7,838 nucleotides of DNA from Pseudomonadota bacterium (lineage in GTDB: Bacteria; Pseudomonadota; Gammaproteobacteria; Steroidobacterales; Steroidobacteraceae): the NCBI GenBank assembly GCA_021820785.1, contig JAKADE010000111.1, positions 1 through 7,838 of the forward strand, in the 5' to 3' direction. The position numbers and the translations under genes are program-made. Positions 6,946-7,838 of this stretch are shown here, piece after piece (the stretch's first letter is position 1; each line of letters starts with the position of its first letter). The notes beneath the pieces were generated by a model. The model made no database searches. It had not been told where the DNA came from and saw nothing but the letters and a program-made list of their open reading frames with translations.

Positions 6946-7704
6946 TCAGCTGTGCCGGCTCAGGGCCGAGCGGCGGCGGCGCGAGGCGGCGAACCCGAGG
7001 CCGAGCAGACCGGCCGCCAGCAGGGCCAGCGAGCCCGGTTCGGGCATCCCGACGGTCGTGACCCCGCGGGTCTGCACGTTGAACGACAGGCCCGCCTGCA
7101 CGGTGTTCATGTCGTCGTAGAACAGCAGGAGGCTGTGCGATCCGGCCGTGATCGTCTGGGTGCTGCACGTGCCTACCGAATAAGGATGGACGCCGCCGAG
7201 GTCGCAGACGTTCATGCCATCCAGGTACACGAACGCCGAATCGTCCGCACCGATGCTGAAACTCACCGTCTCGGTGGTCGGCACGTTGAGGTACCCGGAG
7301 AAGATCGCCGTCAGCCCGCCTTGGGAGTCACTCGTGCCGGTCCCGTTCGGCGGGAAGAAGTTGGACGTCTGATTGAACGGCAGGGTGATCGTTCCGGTGC
7401 CCGTCTGCGTGACGTTCGCATTGAGCGACGGGCTCCACCAAGTCAGCTCACCGCTAGCAGTAATATCAGCCGAGTTCGGTGCTATGCCTGAATAGCTGGG
7501 GTTGTACAGCGGCAACCCATCGGGGCCGAGGGCGGGCAGGACCTCGTTGTTGTAGGTCCCGCAACACATGGTGTTGAAGCTCGGATCGTGGCTGGAGACT
7601 TCGAAATAGGTCGCGGACAGTGTGCTCGCATGCGCGAGTCCGCCAGCGAGGAGCGTCATGGCGCAGGCGGCGAGCCAGTGACGGGTGCGGTTCAGTACGG
7701 ACAT
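6946..7704 (-). CDS. Secreted PEP-CTERM protein with PA14/fibro-slime-like domain
   Basis: This 252-residue exported protein is probably anchored or released by the exosortase system. Residues 1-26 form a signal peptide (NRTRHW, a hydrophobic core, then AHA before Ser27). The middle is rich in Ser, Thr, Asn and Gly, as in extracellular proteins. Residues about 129-211 resemble PA14/fibro-slime domains: a beta-rich stretch with ADDSAFVYLDG (153-163) and DLGGVHPYS (168-176), a pattern often linked to carbohydrate binding. Four Cys (47, 48, 167, 180) could form disulfides after export. The C-terminus is a textbook PEP-CTERM signal: MPEPGS (220-225), a hydrophobic helix to about 240, then SRRRR (241-245) and a short polar tail. 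Met replaces the more usual Val before PEP. In the family, exosortase (EpsH/XrtA type) cuts at this signal and the proteins are linked to extracellular polysaccharide or biofilm. No exosortase or polysaccharide gene is in the window. ATG at 7704 is preceded by GGGAG 8 bases upstream. Confidence 0.9.
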   Translation of the reverse strand: MSVLNRTRHWLAACAMTLLAGGLAHASTLSATYFEVSSHDPSFNTMCCGTYNNEVLPALGPDGLPLYNPSYSGIAPNSADITASGELTWWSPSLNANVTQTGTGTITLPFNQTSNFFPPNGTGTSDSQGGLTAIFSGYLNVPTTETVSFSIGADDSAFVYLDGMNVCDLGGVHPYSVGTCSTQTITAGSHSLLLFYDDMNTVQAGLSFNVQTRGVTTVGMPEPGSLALLAAGLLGLGFAASRRRRSALSRHS

Positions 7705-7712
7705 GAGCGTGA

Positions 7713-7717
7713 CTCCC
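7713..7717 (-). promoter_or_regulatory. Ribosome binding site of the PEP-CTERM gene
   Basis: On the - strand GGGAG lies 8 bases before the ATG at 7704. It supports this start, which is followed directly by a signal peptide. The rest of the upstream DNA to 7838 holds no clear promoter. The best -35/-10 pair is TTGGTG and TGTATG at 17-base spacing, a weak match. Confidence 0.55.
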
Positions 7718-7838
7718 AGGTCTGATCATGACGTCCCGGCATGGTCTGGCGGCGCCGACCGAACGAGACGCGCGGCGCCCACTCCTTGTCCCGTTCGCCC
7801 GCATACATTCAGGCGACGGCACGCCACCAAAACGCAGC

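Overview
The window is GC-rich and holds five protein-coding genes with long gene-poor gaps between them. A lipid A late acyltransferase, a PEP-CTERM surface protein and a hybrid histidine kinase together point to a Gram-negative, high-GC proteobacterium. A gamma- or betaproteobacterium is most likely, but no gene here fixes the genus.

Layout: (a) Bases 1-1229, + strand, carry the C-terminal part of an S9 (prolyl oligopeptidase-type) protein. The alpha/beta-hydrolase fold is well conserved, but Gly replaces the catalytic Ser and Asn sits at the catalytic His position. An in-frame stop lies at bases 9-11, so it is a pseudoenzyme, a truncated gene, or both. (b) Bases 1230-2017 contain no gene I can support. 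(c) Bases 2018-3934, + strand, encode a membrane-bound CHASE3 hybrid histidine kinase with a C-terminal receiver domain. (d) Bases 4037-5041, - strand, encode an LpxL/HtrB-family lipid A acyltransferase convergent with the kinase; a small hairpin lies midway between the two stops. (e) Bases 5042-5601 are gene-poor. (f) Bases 5602-6696, + strand, encode a Rieske non-heme iron oxygenase with all metal ligands present. (g) Bases 6697-6945 are a convergent intergenic region with several hairpins, one of them a perfect 15-bp stem. (h) Bases 6946-7704, - strand, encode a secreted PEP-CTERM protein with a PA14/fibro-slime-like domain.

No two neighbouring genes look like an operon. The + and - strand genes alternate, and the gaps between same-strand or divergent genes are 560-790 bases. 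Three products act at the envelope (sensor kinase, lipid A acyltransferase, PEP-CTERM protein), but nothing shows that they work together. I do not see a convincing new multi-gene system. The most unusual item is the S9 protein that has kept its fold while losing its catalytic residues. Orphan-gene questions (kinase without an adjacent output regulator, oxygenase without an adjacent reductase, PEP-CTERM protein without an adjacent exosortase) are the next most useful leads.
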